42,625 bases of DNA from an uncultured Clostridia bacterium (GTDB taxonomy: Bacteria; Bacillota; Clostridia; Christensenellales; Aristaeellaceae), in the NCBI GenBank assembly GCA_946187775.1, contig CAMHSI010000009.1, positions 1 to 42,625 on the forward strand, written 5' to 3'. The notes below the pieces were generated by a model. That model was not told the DNA's origin and made no database searches. It was given only the letters and a program-made list of their open reading frames with translations. Shown one piece after another: positions 1 through 9,294 of this stretch; within the stretch, counting starts at the first letter, position 1; each line of letters begins with the position of its first letter. Position numbers and translations under genes: made by a program.

Positions 1-1
1 A

Positions 2-1192
2 ATATCCGCTGTCACTTTCCATTATATGGTGATTACCGGCGGATTCTGGATGGCCTTCTGCGTGGTGACGGCATACGCGGCCGTGTTCCTGCACGGGGCG
101 GGATACGACGACCAGCAGACGGGGATTATCCTTGCGCTGGGAAATACCGGAGGCGCGGTGCTGAGCCCGGTGCTGGGCGCGTGGATTGACCGGAACAGGA
201 AGATCCGGCACGCCGCAGTGATTACGGTGCTGCTGGCGGCGCAGCTGATCCTGCTGGCCGCGCTGCGGCTGAACGCGCAGAAAAACCTGCTGTGCTCGGT
301 ATGCTATGTGCTTTACCTGGCACTGGTGATGCCGGTGAACGCGCTGAACCTGGACCTGTGCGTGCGGCTGGAGCACGCAAAAGCGCCGCTGAACTTCGGC
401 CTGGCTCGCTCCATGGGCAGCTTCGCCTTCGTGATCCTGAGCACCCTGCTGGGAATCCTGACGGAACAGCTGGGGTGGCAGATGCTGCCCTTCGCCGGAA
501 TGACGGTAATCGTGTTGCAGGCAGCCGGAAACCGCCTGATCGACCGGGACCTGCGGGAGGCAGAAAGGAGCCTGCCGGCGGAAGCGGCGGCAGTGCAGGA
601 ACGCTCCTCCTCCCTGGGGGCCTTTGTGCGGGAGAACAAGGCTTTCTGCCTGATGCTGTTCGGAACGATTCTCATCTTCATCGCCCACAACACGGACGGG
701 AATTTCCTGATCAACCTGGTGGAAAACGTGGGGGGCGGCCCGGCGATCATGGGCTACCTGGCGGCGTTCACCGCCATTGTGGAAGTGCCGGTGATGATGT
801 TTGCCGACCGGCTTCCAAAGAGATGGAGCCGGGTGCAGTATATCCGGCTGGCCTTCGTTTTCTTTGTGCTGAAGACGCTGGCATACGCGCTGGCCCCGAA
901 CATCCCGCTGCTGTTTGCCAGCCGGATCCTGCAGGCGCCGAGCTACGCCCTGTACACGGTGCTGATTGTCGGATACGCGGACGAGGTCGTGGCACGGAAG
1001 GATTCCGCGAAAGCCCAGAGCCTGGCCTTCAGCATGACCACCATCGGATCGGTGCTGGCAAGCCTGATCGGGGGAAGCATGTTCAAAGCCAGCGGCGTGC
1101 GGACCACCATGCTGACCGCCACGCTTTTCGCGCTGGCGGGGGCCGCGATCGCCATCGGAGCGACCTTCCTGAAACGGACGAAGGAGCAATAA
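2..1192 (+). CDS. MFS permease, 5' end cut by window edge
   Basis: Multi-pass major facilitator superfamily transporter; about 390 residues with 11-12 hydrophobic segments. The loop after the second segment carries the MFS A-loop pattern (GAWIDRNRK), and a long basic/acidic central loop (about residues 165-205) separates two six-helix halves. The frame is open to the window edge, the first in-frame ATG (26) has no ribosome binding site, and the first helix is already under way there, so the true start is probably just outside the window. Substrate cannot be read from sequence; the N-terminal spacing resembles nucleoside/oligosaccharide:H+ symporter-like and PucC-like permeases. An intrinsic terminator follows directly. 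Confident for MFS, not for substrate. Confidence 0.8.
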   Translation: MSAVTFHYMVITGGFWMAFCVVTAYAAVFLHGAGYDDQQTGIILALGNTGGAVLSPVLGAWIDRNRKIRHAAVITVLLAAQLILLAALRLNAQKNLLCSVCYVLYLALVMPVNALNLDLCVRLEHAKAPLNFGLARSMGSFAFVILSTLLGILTEQLGWQMLPFAGMTVIVLQAAGNRLIDRDLREAERSLPAEAAAVQERSSSLGAFVRENKAFCLMLFGTILIFIAHNTDGNFLINLVENVGGGPAIMGYLAAFTAIVEVPVMMFADRLPKRWSRVQYIRLAFVFFVLKTLAYALAPNIPLLFASRILQAPSYALYTVLIVGYADEVVARKDSAKAQSLAFSMTTIGSVLASLIGGSMFKASGVRTTMLTATLFALAGAAIAIGATFLKRTKEQ

Positions 1193-1207
1193 AGAAGAAG
1201 ACAAACA

Positions 1208-1238
1208 AAATCCGCCGCAGGACCGCGGCGGATTTTTT
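1208..1238. terminator. Intrinsic terminator, probably bidirectional
   Basis: Perfect 11-bp stem (1208-1218 with 1225-1235), 6-nt loop, then a T-run on the plus strand. The A-rich flank at 1201-1210 would give a U-rich tail for the convergent minus-strand gene ending at 1253. Confidence 0.85.
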
Positions 1239-1252
1239 GCAAGAACGTGATT

Positions 1253-2416
1253 TTACTTCATCATTTCGTCGGCCAGGGCATCGACCTGGGCGATGTTCTC
1301 TTCGGAAAGGGAGGAGAGGATCCGCACCTGGGTTTCGGCGAAGGCGGTGTCCTTGCAGCCTTCCAGCATGGATTTCATTACTTTGGCCGCGGTGGGCGCC
1401 CAGGAGCCGTTTTCCATGAGGCCGACTTTCCGGCCGCGCCATCCGTGCTCCGAAAGGGTTTCGATGAAGGTGCGCATGAAGGGGAAGATATCCGCGTTGT
1501 AGGTGGTTGTTGCCAGGACCACTTTTCCGTAGCGGAAGGCATCCTCCACACATTCGGCCATATCATCCCGGGCCAGGTCGCTGACCGCCACCTTGGGGCA
1601 GCCCTTTTCCCTGAGCTTTTCCTCCAGCAGGCGAACCGCCTTTTCGGTGTTGCCGTAAACAGAGGTGTAGAAAACGGCTACCCCTTCGGTTTCCACGCCG
1701 TAGGTTGTCCAGATGTTATACAGGTTCAGGTAATAGGGAAGATCCTCCTGCAGGACCGGGCCGTGGAGAGGGCAGATGACCCGGATATCCAGGGCGGAAG
1801 CCTTCTTCAGGACGGCCTGGGCCTGGGCGCCGTATTTGCCGACGATGCCGAAATAATATCTCCTGGCTTCGCAGGCCCAGCCTTCCGGATCCTCCACATC
1901 CAGGGCGCCGAACTTGCCGAAGGCGTCAGCGGAGAAGAGGACTTTATCCGCCCGGTCATAGGTCATGAGGACCTCGGGCCAGTGAACCATGGGAGCGGCA
2001 ATGAACTGCAGGGTATGAACGCCCAGGGGGAGCTCCGTTCCCTCGGCAGCCACGATCCGGCGGTCGGCATACTCCTGTCCGTAGAAATTTTTCATCATGG
2101 TGAAGGCCTTGGCGGAGGCGACGATGACAGCCGCGGGATATTTATCCATGAAGCGGGAAATATTGGCGGAATGATCCGGCTCCATATGCTGGACCACGAG
2201 GTAATCCGGAAGGCGGCCGGAGAGGGCTTCCTCCAGGCCGGACAGCCATTCCTCGCCAAAGTGCTTATCCACCGTGTCCATGACGGCGATTTTTTCGTCC
2301 AGGATCACGTAGGAATTATAGGCCATGCCGTTGGGGACGATGTACTGCCCCTCAAAAAGATCGAGATCGTGATCATTTACACCGATGTAAACAATATCAT
2401 CTGTAATCCGGTTCAT
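1253..2416 (-). CDS. fprA: A-type flavoprotein / flavodiiron protein (O2 or NO reductase)
   Basis: Cytosolic flavodiiron protein of 387 aa that reduces O2 to water and/or NO to N2O in anaerobes. The N-terminal metallo-beta-lactamase domain holds the full diiron ligand set: H77, E79, D81, H145, D164, H218 (HxExDH motif at 77-82). The C-terminal flavodoxin domain (from about 245) has the FMN phosphate-binding loop YTSVYGNTE at 250-258. The start at 2416 is chosen because AGGAG lies 8 nt upstream and the family begins here; an upstream in-frame ATG at 2518 would add 34 non-conserved residues and cross the promoter. Stand-alone gene with its own promoter; electron donor (rubredoxin or similar) is not in the window. 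Whether O2 or NO is the main substrate cannot be told. Confidence 0.93.
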   Translation of the reverse strand: MNRITDDIVYIGVNDHDLDLFEGQYIVPNGMAYNSYVILDEKIAVMDTVDKHFGEEWLSGLEEALSGRLPDYLVVQHMEPDHSANISRFMDKYPAAVIVASAKAFTMMKNFYGQEYADRRIVAAEGTELPLGVHTLQFIAAPMVHWPEVLMTYDRADKVLFSADAFGKFGALDVEDPEGWACEARRYYFGIVGKYGAQAQAVLKKASALDIRVICPLHGPVLQEDLPYYLNLYNIWTTYGVETEGVAVFYTSVYGNTEKAVRLLEEKLREKGCPKVAVSDLARDDMAECVEDAFRYGKVVLATTTYNADIFPFMRTFIETLSEHGWRGRKVGLMENGSWAPTAAKVMKSMLEGCKDTAFAETQVRILSSLSEENIAQVDALADEMMK

Positions 2417-2462
2417 CTGAATGCGCTCCTGTTCATGCTGAATTGGGGAAACCCTGACGAAT

Positions 2463-2491
2463 ATAGTACCATAGAAGGACAGGACGCGCAA
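2463..2491 (-). promoter_or_regulatory. Candidate promoter of the flavodiiron gene
   Basis: On the minus strand: TTGCGC, 17 bp, TACTAT; start expected near 2456, about 40 nt before the start codon. -35 is imperfect. Lies in the divergent intergenic region. Confidence 0.5.
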
Positions 2492-2501
2492 GGAAGAAGC
2501 C

Positions 2502-2530
2502 TTGTAAGACGGATTCAAAAGTGGTAAAAT
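2502..2530 (+). promoter_or_regulatory. Candidate promoter of the antiporter gene
   Basis: TTGTAA (2502-2507), 17 bp, TAAAAT (2525-2530), with the start codon 41 bp further on. Back-to-back with the minus-strand promoter at 2463-2491. Confidence 0.6.
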
Positions 2531-2571
2531 GGCCGCCGTGAAAATGAAACGGAAAGGAAGCCTGACCCTTT

Positions 2572-3879
2572 ATGCAAACCCTCCTGCTGATTGCAATTGC
2601 CCTGTTTGCAGGATTGATGATGACCCGACTCTTTGTGAAATTCCACCTGCCGGACGTTACGGCATACCTGGTGGCCGGCGTGCTGATCGGCCCCTGCGTG
2701 CTGGGGCGGCTGGGAATCGGATTTACCACCTTTGAAAAGGTGGATTCCCTGTCCCTGATCAACGATGTGGCCCTGGGATTCATCGCCTTCGCCATCGGCC
2801 ACGAATTCAGGCTTTCCGCGCTGAAGCAAACCGGAAAGCAGGCAACCATTATCGGCATCCTGCAGGCTGTTACGGCTACGGTGTTCGTGGATATCGCGCT
2901 GATTATCTTCCATTACCTGCGGCCGGACATCCTGAGCCTGCCGGTGGCGATTACCATGGGTGCCATCGCGGCGGCAACGGCCCCGGCGGCCACCCTGATG
3001 GTGGTTCGGCAGTACAAGGCAAAAGGACCGGTGACGGACGTGCTGCTGCCGGTGGTTGCCCTGGATGACGCGGTGGGCCTTGTGGTTTTCGCGATCTCCT
3101 TCGGGATTGCCCAGGCCATGAAAAACGGAACCACAAACGTGGCGGCGCTGATCCTCGAGCCGCTGATGGAGGTTGTGCTTTCCCTGGCCTTCGGCGGACT
3201 GACGGGATTTGTGCTGACCTACCTGGAGCGGTATTTCCACTCCCACCGGAACCGGAACGCCCTGATTGTGGGAAGCGTGATTCTGACGGTGGCGGTGAGC
3301 CAGCTGAAGATCCCGGTGGGGCCCTTCACCTTCGGATTTTCCAGCCTGCTGGTGTGCATGATGCTGGGAACGGTGTTCTGCAACTTCTGCCCGCTGAGCG
3401 AGGAGCTGATGCTGCAGGCGGACCGGTGGAGCGGACCGGCCATTACCCTGTTCTTTGTGCTGAGCGGCGCCGCGCTGGAATTTGAAGTGTTTTCAAAGCC
3501 GGCGGTGATCCTGGTCGGCGTGGTCTATATCGCCGCCCGTTCCCTGGGCAAATATTTCGGAGCCCACTGGTCCGCGAAGCTGGCGAAGAGCCCGGAGACG
3601 GTGAGAAAATACCTGGGAATTACGCTGCTGCCCCAGGCCGGCGTGGCGCTGGGCATGTGCGCGACAGCCTACCGGGTGCTGGGGGGAGAGGACGGAACGC
3701 TGGTCCGGAACATCGTGCTGTTCGGGGTGCTGATTTACGAGCTGATCGGTCCGAGCCTGACGAAGATGGCACTGACAAAGGCGGGGGATATCCAGGCAAT
3801 TCCTTCCGAGGTGAAGAGCCGGCGGAAGAAGGAGCTGGAAAGCGTTACCAAGCCGGTACCGCCGTCCTTTGACAAATAA
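2572..3879 (+). CDS. Cation:proton antiporter, CPA2 (NapA/Kef-like) family
   Basis: Integral membrane antiporter of 435 aa with about 12-13 hydrophobic segments, exchanging Na+ or K+ for H+. The family signature is visible: the unwound-helix segment ATAPAATLMVV followed by a Lys/Gly-rich turn and the tandem-aspartate helix LDDAVGLVVF, the DD pair expected of electrogenic NapA-type exchangers. The hydrophilic C-terminus (about residues 400-435, basic then Lys/Ser-rich) lacks a TrkA-N (RCK) domain, so it is not full-length KefB/KefC. The start at 2572 has AAGGA upstream with somewhat long spacing. It is followed after 23 bp by the DAHP synthase gene, with no terminator between, so the two are probably co-transcribed although functionally unrelated. 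Cation specificity is unknown. Confidence 0.85.
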   Translation: MQTLLLIAIALFAGLMMTRLFVKFHLPDVTAYLVAGVLIGPCVLGRLGIGFTTFEKVDSLSLINDVALGFIAFAIGHEFRLSALKQTGKQATIIGILQAVTATVFVDIALIIFHYLRPDILSLPVAITMGAIAAATAPAATLMVVRQYKAKGPVTDVLLPVVALDDAVGLVVFAISFGIAQAMKNGTTNVAALILEPLMEVVLSLAFGGLTGFVLTYLERYFHSHRNRNALIVGSVILTVAVSQLKIPVGPFTFGFSSLLVCMMLGTVFCNFCPLSEELMLQADRWSGPAITLFFVLSGAALEFEVFSKPAVILVGVVYIAARSLGKYFGAHWSAKLAKSPETVRKYLGITLLPQAGVALGMCATAYRVLGGEDGTLVRNIVLFGVLIYELIGPSLTKMALTKAGDIQAIPSEVKSRRKKELESVTKPVPPSFDK

Positions 3880-3902
3880 GTTTCTGACAGGGGGATACAG
3901 CA

Positions 3903-4919
3903 GTGATTATTGCGCTGAAAAAGAGCATCCGCGCCGATGAACAGGAGCACCTGGTACAATGGCTGGAAAGCCAGGGAGTGCGGACTCATATCTCCGAGGG
4001 AGAATTCCAGACCATTATCGGCCTGGTGGGCGACACCACCCGCATTGATATAGACCTGATCCGGGGACTGGATTATGTGGACGGGGTGACCCGGATTTCG
4101 GAGCCCTTCAAGAAGGCGAACCGGAAGTTCCATCCGGAGGACTCGGTGGTGCGGCTGAAGGGCTTTGACGCGGCCTTCGGCGGAGGCGCCTTCCAGATGA
4201 TCGCCGGGCCCTGCTCGGTGGAATCCGAGGCGCAGGTGGAGACCGTTGCCCGGGCGGTGAAGGCAAGCGGCGCCGGCGTGCTGCGGGGCGGCGCCTTCAA
4301 GCCCAGGACCTCCCCCTATGATTTCCAGGGGCTGCACGAGGAAGGCATCCGGATCCTGACGGAGGTGCGCAAACTGACGGGACTGCCCATCGTTACGGAA
4401 ATCATGGATATTTCACACCTGCCGCTGTTTGAGGATGTGGATATCATCCAGGTGGGCGCCCGGAACATGCAGAACTTTGAGCTGCTGAAGGAACTGGGGA
4501 AAACGGACAAGCCGATCCTGCTGAAGCGGGGCCTTGCCAACAACATCAAGGAGCTGCTGATGAGCGCCGAATATATCATGGCCGGCGGCAACGAACAGGT
4601 GATCCTCTGTGAACGCGGCGTGCGCACCTTTGAGACCTACACCAGGAACACGCTGGACCTTTCCGCGGTGGCGGTGCTGCACGAGCTGAGCCACCTGCCG
4701 GTGGTGGTGGATCCGAGCCACGCGACAGGCGCGGCCCGGTATGTGAAGCCCATGGCCCTGGCGGCTGCCGCCTGCGGCGCGGACGGACTGATGATCGAGG
4801 TGCACAACGATCCGCCCCACGCGCTTTGCGACGGTCCGCAGAGCCTGACGCCGGAACAGTTTGACGACGTGGCGAAGGCTGTGAGGAAGGTTCGGAAAGC
4901 TATTGCCGAAGAGGAATAA
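3903..4919 (+). CDS. aroF: 3-deoxy-7-phosphoheptulonate (DAHP) synthase, FL-domain type
   Basis: First enzyme of the shikimate pathway: condenses phosphoenolpyruvate with erythrose 4-phosphate. 338 aa, starting at GTG 3903 behind AGGGGG. Residues 1-70 form the N-terminal ferredoxin-like regulatory domain of type I-beta enzymes (as in Thermotoga), and the TIM barrel follows. Barrel motifs seen: AGPCSVES (metal/PEP site), GGAFKPRTSPY, the GARNMQNFELL segment, KRG(L), and the late DPSHATG metal-binding segment. The N-terminal domain predicts feedback inhibition by an aromatic amino acid. No other aro genes are nearby. Followed by a strong terminator. Confidence 0.95.
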   Translation: MIIALKKSIRADEQEHLVQWLESQGVRTHISEGEFQTIIGLVGDTTRIDIDLIRGLDYVDGVTRISEPFKKANRKFHPEDSVVRLKGFDAAFGGGAFQMIAGPCSVESEAQVETVARAVKASGAGVLRGGAFKPRTSPYDFQGLHEEGIRILTEVRKLTGLPIVTEIMDISHLPLFEDVDIIQVGARNMQNFELLKELGKTDKPILLKRGLANNIKELLMSAEYIMAGGNEQVILCERGVRTFETYTRNTLDLSAVAVLHELSHLPVVVDPSHATGAARYVKPMALAAAACGADGLMIEVHNDPPHALCDGPQSLTPEQFDDVAKAVRKVRKAIAEEE

Positions 4920-4936
4920 GGGAAGAAACTGAAAAG

Positions 4937-4970
4937 GCGCGCTGCCAAACGGCGGCGCGCTGCTTTTTTT
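4937..4970. terminator. Intrinsic terminator between convergent genes
   Basis: 10-bp GC-rich stem (4937-4946 with 4951-4960, one G-U pair), loop AAAC, T-run at 4964-4970. AAAA at 4932-4935 provides a shorter U-tail for the minus-strand arginine operon, so it may serve both sides. Confidence 0.8.
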
Positions 4971-4989
4971 GCAGGGCCCGGGGCGGGAA

Positions 4990-7900
4990 TCAGGAATCCC
5001 GGAAGGACCGCATATGGTTGATATCCACCAGCTCGGTGTTTTCCAGGGAGAACCGAGAACCGAGGATATCCATGAGGGCATTGGCGGTATCCAGGGAGGT
5101 CATGCAGGGGATTCCCAGGACCATGGCCCTGCGGTGGAGGACGGTATAGTCGCCGACGGTATCGTCCTTGACGGCGCCGGTGTAGATGATGTAATTGACA
5201 GAACCGTTTTCCATGAGGCTGATGATTTCATCGCTGATCTTGGGATCGGCCACGGGGGTTACGCGGATGCCGACGGCGGAAATGGCCCGGGCGGTATCCT
5301 TGGTGGCATAAACGCTGATGCCCTGATCGTAGCAGCGCTTCGCCACGGCAATGGCATCCGGGAAGTCCTCATCCTCCACGGAGAGGAGGACGCCCGTGGC
5401 CGCCTTCTCCCGGGCGGTGGGCAGATGGAAACCGGCGGCAGACAGCCCTTTGAAGAGGGCTTCCGCTTTTGTGATGCCGATGCCCAGCACTTCACCGGTG
5501 GATTTCATTTCCGGGCCGAGGATGGAATCGGCGTCATTCAGCTTTTCGAAGGAGAAAACCGGCACCTTGATGGCGCAGTAGGGCGGGGCGGGGTACAGCC
5601 CGGTTCCGAAGCCCATGTCCTTCAGGGGCTCTCCCAGCATCACCCGGGAAGCCAGGTCCACCATGGGAACGCCGGTTACCTTGGAGATGTAGGGAATGGT
5701 GCGGGAAGCGCGGGGGTTGACCTCGATGACATACAGCTCGTTTTCATAGATCAGGTACTGGATATTCACAAGGCCTTTGGTTCCCAGGGCCAGGGCCAGC
5801 TTTTCGGAAATATCGCAGATCTTCTCCTGGAATTTCCCGGTGAGGTTGAAGGGGGGATAAACGGCAATGGAGTCGCCGCTGTGGACGCCGGCCCGCTCGA
5901 TATGCTCCATGATGCCGGGGATCAGCACATCCTGGCCGTCGGAGATGACATCCACCTCCAGCTCGACGCCGGGGAGGTACTGATCCACCAGGACCGGGTT
6001 TTCGATGCCGCCGGAGAGGATGCGGGTCATATAGTCCACGGTATGCTTCCGGGAACGGGAGATGGTCATGTTCTGGCCGCCGATGACATAGGAGGGGCGC
6101 AGCAGGACAGGATAACCCAGCCCTTCCGCGGCGGAAACGGCTTCCTCCATGGTGCGGACGGCCATGCCCCGGGGACGGCGGATGCTGAACTGCTCCAGCA
6201 GGGCATCGAAGCGCTCCCGGTCTTCGGCGATATCGATGGATTCGGCGCTGGTTCCCAGGATCCGGATGCCCCGGCTGTCCAGGAAGCGGGTGAGCTTGAT
6301 GGCCGTCTGGCCGCCGAAGGCCACCACAACGCCCACAGGCTTCTCCACCTCGATGACGTTCATGACATCCTCCGGGGTCAGGGGCTCGAAGTAGAGGCGG
6401 TCGGCGGTGTCGTAGTCGGTGGAGACGGTTTCCGGGTTATTGTTGATGATGACCACATCATAACCGATTTTCCGGAGGGTCCATACGCAGTGGACGGAGG
6501 AATAGTCGAACTCGATTCCCTGGCCGATGCGGATGGGGCCGGAACCGAGCACAATGACGACAGGCCGGCCGGAGCGCTTCAGGCTGCGGGATTCGCAGGC
6601 CTGATCCGTGCAGGAATAGAAGTAAGGCGTTTCAGCGGCGAATTCCGCGCCGCAGGTATCCACCATTTTATAGCTCATTTTCCAGCCGGGAACCGATTCG
6701 GCCCCGGAGATGCGCAGGACAGCCGTATCCGGATAGCCCAGGCGCTTGAGCAGCGCATAGTCCCCCTCCTGCAGGCCGGTGCGGGCCACGCGGGTTTCCA
6801 GCTCCGCCATGAACCGGAGTCGATACAGGAAGAAACGGTCGATTTTCGTGATCTCAAAGATTTCGTCCACGGAAACCCCGGTTTTCAACGCCTCAAAGAC
6901 GGTGAAAAGCCGATGGTCGTCCTGACGGGCAAGCCTCTCCCGGACGGGCTCGGAGGAAAGGGGAGGCGCGTTGAGGGTATCCAGGGAGATCTCCGCGCCG
7001 CGGACCGCTTTCATAAGAGCTTCCTCGAAGGACTGGCCGATGGCCATGACCTCGCCGGTGGCCTTCATCTGGGTGCCGAGACGGCGGGAGGAGCCGTAGA
7101 ATTTATCGAAGGGCCACTTGGGGAACTTGACGACCACGTAGTCCACGGTGGGCTCGAAGCAGGCACAGGTTTTTCCGGTGATATCGTTTGTGATTTCATC
7201 CAGGGAGTATCCCAGGGCCAGGCGGGTGGTGATTTTGGCGATGGGGTAACCGGTGGCCTTGCTGGCAAGGGCGGAGGAACGGCTGACCCGGGGATTCACC
7301 TCAATCACCGCGTATTCAAAGGAATCGGGATTCAGGGCGAACTGGCAGTTGCAGCCGCCGACGATGCCGATGGCGGAGATGATATCCAGGGAGGCGGTGC
7401 GGAGCATCTGGTACTCCTTGTCGGACAGGGTCAGGGCAGGAGCCACAACCACGCTGTCGCCGGTATGAATGCCGACGGGATCCACATTTTCCATGGAGCA
7501 GACGGCGATGACGTTGCCCCGGGCATCCCGCATGGTTTCAAACTCGATTTCCTTCCAGCCGGAGATGCATTTTTCCACGAGAATCTGGGTGATGGGGGAA
7601 GCATCGAGGCCGGCGCGGGCGATCTGGCGCATTTCCGCCTCATTGGAGGCGATTCCGCCGCCGCTGCCGCCGAGGGTATAGGCCGGACGGATGATGACGG
7701 GATAGCCGATTTCCTCCGCCGCGGCGAGGGCTTCCTCCATGTTTTCGGCGATGCCGGAGGGAACGCAGGGCTGGCCGGCCTTCAGCATGGTTTCCCGGAA
7801 CTTTTCCCGGTCCTCCGCCTTTTCGATGGCGCTGATGGGGGAGCCCAGCAGCCGGACCCCGAATTCCTCAAGGGTGCCGTCCCGGCTGAGCTGCATGGCC

Positions 7901-8193
7901 AGGGTGAGGCCGGTCTGTCCGCCCAGGCCCGCGATGAGCCCATCGGGACGCTCCTTTTCAATGACGCGGCGGATGGTTGCGGCATTCAGCGGCTCCAGGT
8001 AGATTTCATCCGCCAGGTGCTGGTCGGTCATAATCGTGGCCGGATTGGAGTTGACCAGAACCACGTTGATCCCCTCCGCCTTCAGCACGCGGCAGGCCTG
8101 GGCCCCGGCGTAATCAAACTCCGCGGCCTGGCCGATGACGATGGGGCCGGACCCAATAACCAGGACTTTCCGGATTGTGGGATCTTTAGGCAT
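4990..8193 (-). CDS. carB: Carbamoyl-phosphate synthase large subunit
   Basis: Makes carbamoyl phosphate from bicarbonate, ammonia (tunnelled from CarA) and two ATP, for arginine and pyrimidines. 1067 aa, the normal length. Two homologous halves are clear: each opens with a GSGPI(V/R)IGQ nucleotide-fold segment (near residue 14 and near residue 555) followed by an ATP-grasp domain, and both carry EVNPR(V/A)SRS/T metal-binding motifs. The last 130 residues form the MGS-like allosteric domain. Start ATG at 8193 overlaps the end of carA by 8 bp, which favours translational coupling. Last gene of the arginine operon; a shared arginine/pyrimidine role is likely unless a second copy exists elsewhere. 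Confidence 0.97.
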   Translation of the reverse strand: MPKDPTIRKVLVIGSGPIVIGQAAEFDYAGAQACRVLKAEGINVVLVNSNPATIMTDQHLADEIYLEPLNAATIRRVIEKERPDGLIAGLGGQTGLTLAMQLSRDGTLEEFGVRLLGSPISAIEKAEDREKFRETMLKAGQPCVPSGIAENMEEALAAAEEIGYPVIIRPAYTLGGSGGGIASNEAEMRQIARAGLDASPITQILVEKCISGWKEIEFETMRDARGNVIAVCSMENVDPVGIHTGDSVVVAPALTLSDKEYQMLRTASLDIISAIGIVGGCNCQFALNPDSFEYAVIEVNPRVSRSSALASKATGYPIAKITTRLALGYSLDEITNDITGKTCACFEPTVDYVVVKFPKWPFDKFYGSSRRLGTQMKATGEVMAIGQSFEEALMKAVRGAEISLDTLNAPPLSSEPVRERLARQDDHRLFTVFEALKTGVSVDEIFEITKIDRFFLYRLRFMAELETRVARTGLQEGDYALLKRLGYPDTAVLRISGAESVPGWKMSYKMVDTCGAEFAAETPYFYSCTDQACESRSLKRSGRPVVIVLGSGPIRIGQGIEFDYSSVHCVWTLRKIGYDVVIINNNPETVSTDYDTADRLYFEPLTPEDVMNVIEVEKPVGVVVAFGGQTAIKLTRFLDSRGIRILGTSAESIDIAEDRERFDALLEQFSIRRPRGMAVRTMEEAVSAAEGLGYPVLLRPSYVIGGQNMTISRSRKHTVDYMTRILSGGIENPVLVDQYLPGVELEVDVISDGQDVLIPGIMEHIERAGVHSGDSIAVYPPFNLTGKFQEKICDISEKLALALGTKGLVNIQYLIYENELYVIEVNPRASRTIPYISKVTGVPMVDLASRVMLGEPLKDMGFGTGLYPAPPYCAIKVPVFSFEKLNDADSILGPEMKSTGEVLGIGITKAEALFKGLSAAGFHLPTAREKAATGVLLSVEDEDFPDAIAVAKRCYDQGISVYATKDTARAISAVGIRVTPVADPKISDEIISLMENGSVNYIIYTGAVKDDTVGDYTVLHRRAMVLGIPCMTSLDTANALMDILGSRFSLENTELVDINHMRSFRDS

Positions 8194-9250
8194 GTTTCAT
8201 TTCCTCCATCCTCCGCACGAAGCGGTCAAACAGCACCGAGGTATCCCGGGGGCCGGAAGCGGCTTCCGGGTGGAACTGAACCGTGAAGCAGTCCGCGTCC
8301 GGATACTCCATTCCTTCGCAGCTTCCGTCGTTGGCATTGCGGAAGGATTCACGGCCGACGCCCTTCAGGGAATCCGCCACGACGGCGTATCCGTGGTTCT
8401 GGGAGGTGATATAGGTTCTTCCGGCGGAAAGATCCAGGACGGGCTGGTTGCCGCCGCGATGACCGTATTTCAGCTTGACGGTCTGGCCGCCAAGGGCCAG
8501 GGCCGCCAGCTGATGGCCCAGGCAGATGCCGAAGACCGGCTTTTGGCCGATGAGCTTCCGGAGCTGCTCAATGCAGAAGGTGTTTTCCTGCGGATCCCCG
8601 GGGCCGTTGGAGAGCATGATCCCGTCCGGGGCGGAGGCAAGGATTTCCTCCGCCGTGGAACGGGCCGGCCATTCGGTTACGGAGCAGCCCCGCTTCTGCA
8701 GGCTCCGGATGATATTATGCTTGGCACCGTAATCGATGAGGGCAACCCGGCAGCGCTCCTCCCCGTTGGCGGGGAAGAAGCCGCGGGTGCCTCCGGAAAC
8801 GGAATCCACCGCGTTTTCCACACGGAAGGCGCGGATGGCGCTGAGATCCGAAGGGATTTCATCGCAGATCATGGCGTTCATGACGCCTTCCTCCCGGGTG
8901 ATCCGGACGATTTCCCGGGTATCCACCCCGCACAGGCCGGGGATTCCCCGGGCCACGAGGTAATCGTTGAGGGGATAGGCGGAACGGAAGTTGGAAGGCG
9001 TATCGCACAGGTTGCGGACAATATAGCCGAAAAGGGTGCTGCTGCCTTCAAAATCCTCTTCAATCACCCCGTAATTCCCGATGAGGGGAAAGGTTTGGGT
9101 GACAATCTGGCCGTAATAGCTGGGATCGGTCAGGGTTTCCAGGTAGCCCTCCATACCGGTGGTGAAAACGAGCTCCCCGATCCGGTCCCGATGGGCTCCG
9201 ATACGTTTGCCTTCGAACACTTTTCCGTTGCTCAGAACCAGGTAAGACAT
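8186..9250 (-). CDS. carA: Carbamoyl-phosphate synthase small (glutaminase) subunit
   Basis: Class I glutamine amidotransferase subunit that hydrolyses glutamine and passes ammonia to CarB. 354 aa. N-terminal CPSase_sm domain (1-130) with SxPSYYGQI-type motif, then the GATase domain with catalytic triad C243 (GICLGHQ), H327 and E329 (QFHPEA). ATG 9250 is preferred over the in-frame ATG two codons earlier at 9256, because GGAGG then sits 7 nt upstream instead of touching the start codon. Preceded by argD (44-bp gap), overlapping carB by 8 bp. Confidence 0.96.
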   Translation of the reverse strand: MSYLVLSNGKVFEGKRIGAHRDRIGELVFTTGMEGYLETLTDPSYYGQIVTQTFPLIGNYGVIEEDFEGSSTLFGYIVRNLCDTPSNFRSAYPLNDYLVARGIPGLCGVDTREIVRITREEGVMNAMICDEIPSDLSAIRAFRVENAVDSVSGGTRGFFPANGEERCRVALIDYGAKHNIIRSLQKRGCSVTEWPARSTAEEILASAPDGIMLSNGPGDPQENTFCIEQLRKLIGQKPVFGICLGHQLAALALGGQTVKLKYGHRGGNQPVLDLSAGRTYITSQNHGYAVVADSLKGVGRESFRNANDGSCEGMEYPDADCFTVQFHPEAASGPRDTSVLFDRFVRRMEEMKHA

Positions 9251-9294
9251 GGGCATTCCTCCGGACTGGTTTTTTGAATGGGACGGGCAGGGGA

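Noticed and set aside
4969-8286. 1105-codon open frame on the plus strand opposite carB
   Set aside because: Composed of Gly/His/Asp-rich low-complexity sequence with no recognisable motifs; it is the antisense of an intact, full-length CarB. GC-rich codon bias keeps this antisense frame open.
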